A stretch of DNA of 6,384 nt from Chitinophagaceae bacterium (GTDB lineage Bacteria > Bacteroidota > Bacteroidia > Chitinophagales > Chitinophagaceae). Within the stretch, counting starts at the first letter, position 1. Each line of letters begins with the position of its first letter. The notes below the pieces were generated by a model. It was not told the origin of the DNA, searched no databases, and worked only from the letters and a program-made list of their open reading frames with translations. Below are positions 5,993 to 6,384 of this stretch, piece after piece. Position numbers and translations under genes: made by a program. The stretch covers positions 1 through 6,384 of the forward strand of contig JAICHT010000215.1 in assembly GCA_025924755.1 (NCBI GenBank), read 5' to 3'.

Positions 5993-6384
5993 ATGAAGTT
6001 TTTGATCATTCGTTTTAGCTCTATTGGCGATATTGTATTAACCTCACCGGTTGTGCGTTGTTTAAAAAAACAATTGCCCGATGCGCAGATTCATTACTTA
6101 ATTAAGCCGCAGTTCCGGTCGGTAATGGCGCACAATCCTTATATTGATGTCATTCATACGTTGCAGAAGGATTGGGATAAAATGATAGATGAACTGAAGG
6201 CAGAAAAGTTTGATTATATCATTGACCTGCACCACAACCTTCGTACCCTACGGGTAAAAAAAGACCTGAAAGTTCCGGCCTATTCGTTCAATAAACTCAA
6301 TATTGAAAAGCTTATTTATACCAAACTTAAGTGGAACGTAATGCCGCAGGTACATGTAGTGGATCGCTATATGAAGACCGTGGA
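5993..6384 (+). CDS. Glycosyltransferase family 9 (LPS heptosyltransferase type), 5' part
   Basis: An open frame starts at ATG 5993 and is still open at the window edge, giving 130 codons. It begins MKFLIIRFSSIGDIVLTSPV (1-20), the N-terminal Rossmann strand and Gly/Asp loop of ADP-heptose:LPS heptosyltransferases (WaaF/WaaC/OpsX, GT9). LPDAQIHYLIKPQF (28-41), HNPYID (47-52), YIIDLHHNLRT (75-85) and a VHVVDRYMKTV segment at the window end are in the order expected for GT9. Full-length members are about 330-350 residues, so roughly the first 40 percent is present, and the C-terminal nucleotide-sugar-binding domain is outside the window. Family enzymes transfer a heptose or similar sugar onto the lipopolysaccharide core at the cytoplasmic face of the inner membrane. 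The sugar used by Bacteroidota members is not certain. The frame is intact throughout, and the start is set by the family N-terminus. It lies 27 bp after the MFS gene on the same strand. Confidence 0.9.
   Translation, partial: MKFLIIRFSSIGDIVLTSPVVRCLKKQLPDAQIHYLIKPQFRSVMAHNPYIDVIHTLQKDWDKMIDELKAEKFDYIIDLHHNLRTLRVKKDLKVPAYSFNKLNIEKLIYTKLKWNVMPQVHVVDRYMKTV

Noticed and set aside
1..6384. A novel defence, phage or mobile system
   Set aside because: Apart from the toxin remnant, every gene belongs to a common housekeeping or transport family; there are no integrases, transposases, terminal repeats or unusual nuclease/NTPase domains.

Overview
The window looks like ordinary chromosome from a member of Bacteroidota, most likely Chitinophagaceae or a close relative. 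The evidence is moderate GC, Bacteroidota-type promoter elements (TAnnTTTG) in place of sigma70 boxes, weak or absent Shine-Dalgarno sequences, and protein sequences typical of that phylum. I see no mobile element, CRISPR array, tRNA or rRNA.

Layout. Positions 1-70 (minus) hold what reads as the decayed C-terminal end of a HigB/RelE-type toxin, interrupted by a stop codon. Next, on the minus strand, come a YebC/TACO1-family protein (162-884) with its own promoter, and upstream of it an APC-superfamily amino acid permease (995-2515). A compact intrinsic terminator lies directly after the permease stop, and its U-tract overlaps the -33 region of the yebC promoter. A 153-bp divergent intergenic region (2516-2668) separates these from a plus-strand series. 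That series is a dicarboxylate/amino acid:cation symporter (2669-3952), a DedA-family membrane protein (4067-4723), an MFS transporter (4727-5965) three bases after it, and the 5' part of a family 9 glycosyltransferase of the LPS heptosyltransferase type (5993 to beyond the window).

How the genes fit together. Four of the six recognisable genes are multi-spanning inner-membrane proteins. The two carriers that flank the divergent region (APC permease and DAACS symporter) both suggest amino acid or organic-acid uptake and could share regulatory DNA. DedA and the MFS protein are almost certainly co-transcribed. The glycosyltransferase follows after 27 bp and may be part of the same operon or may start from its own near-leaderless promoter. 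The exact substrates of all the transporters cannot be read from sequence alone.

I looked for a novel system and did not find a convincing one. The items most worth a second look are the toxin remnant with its in-frame stop, the terminator/promoter overlap ahead of yebC, the nested inverted repeats ahead of the DedA gene, and the possible near-leaderless start of the glycosyltransferase.
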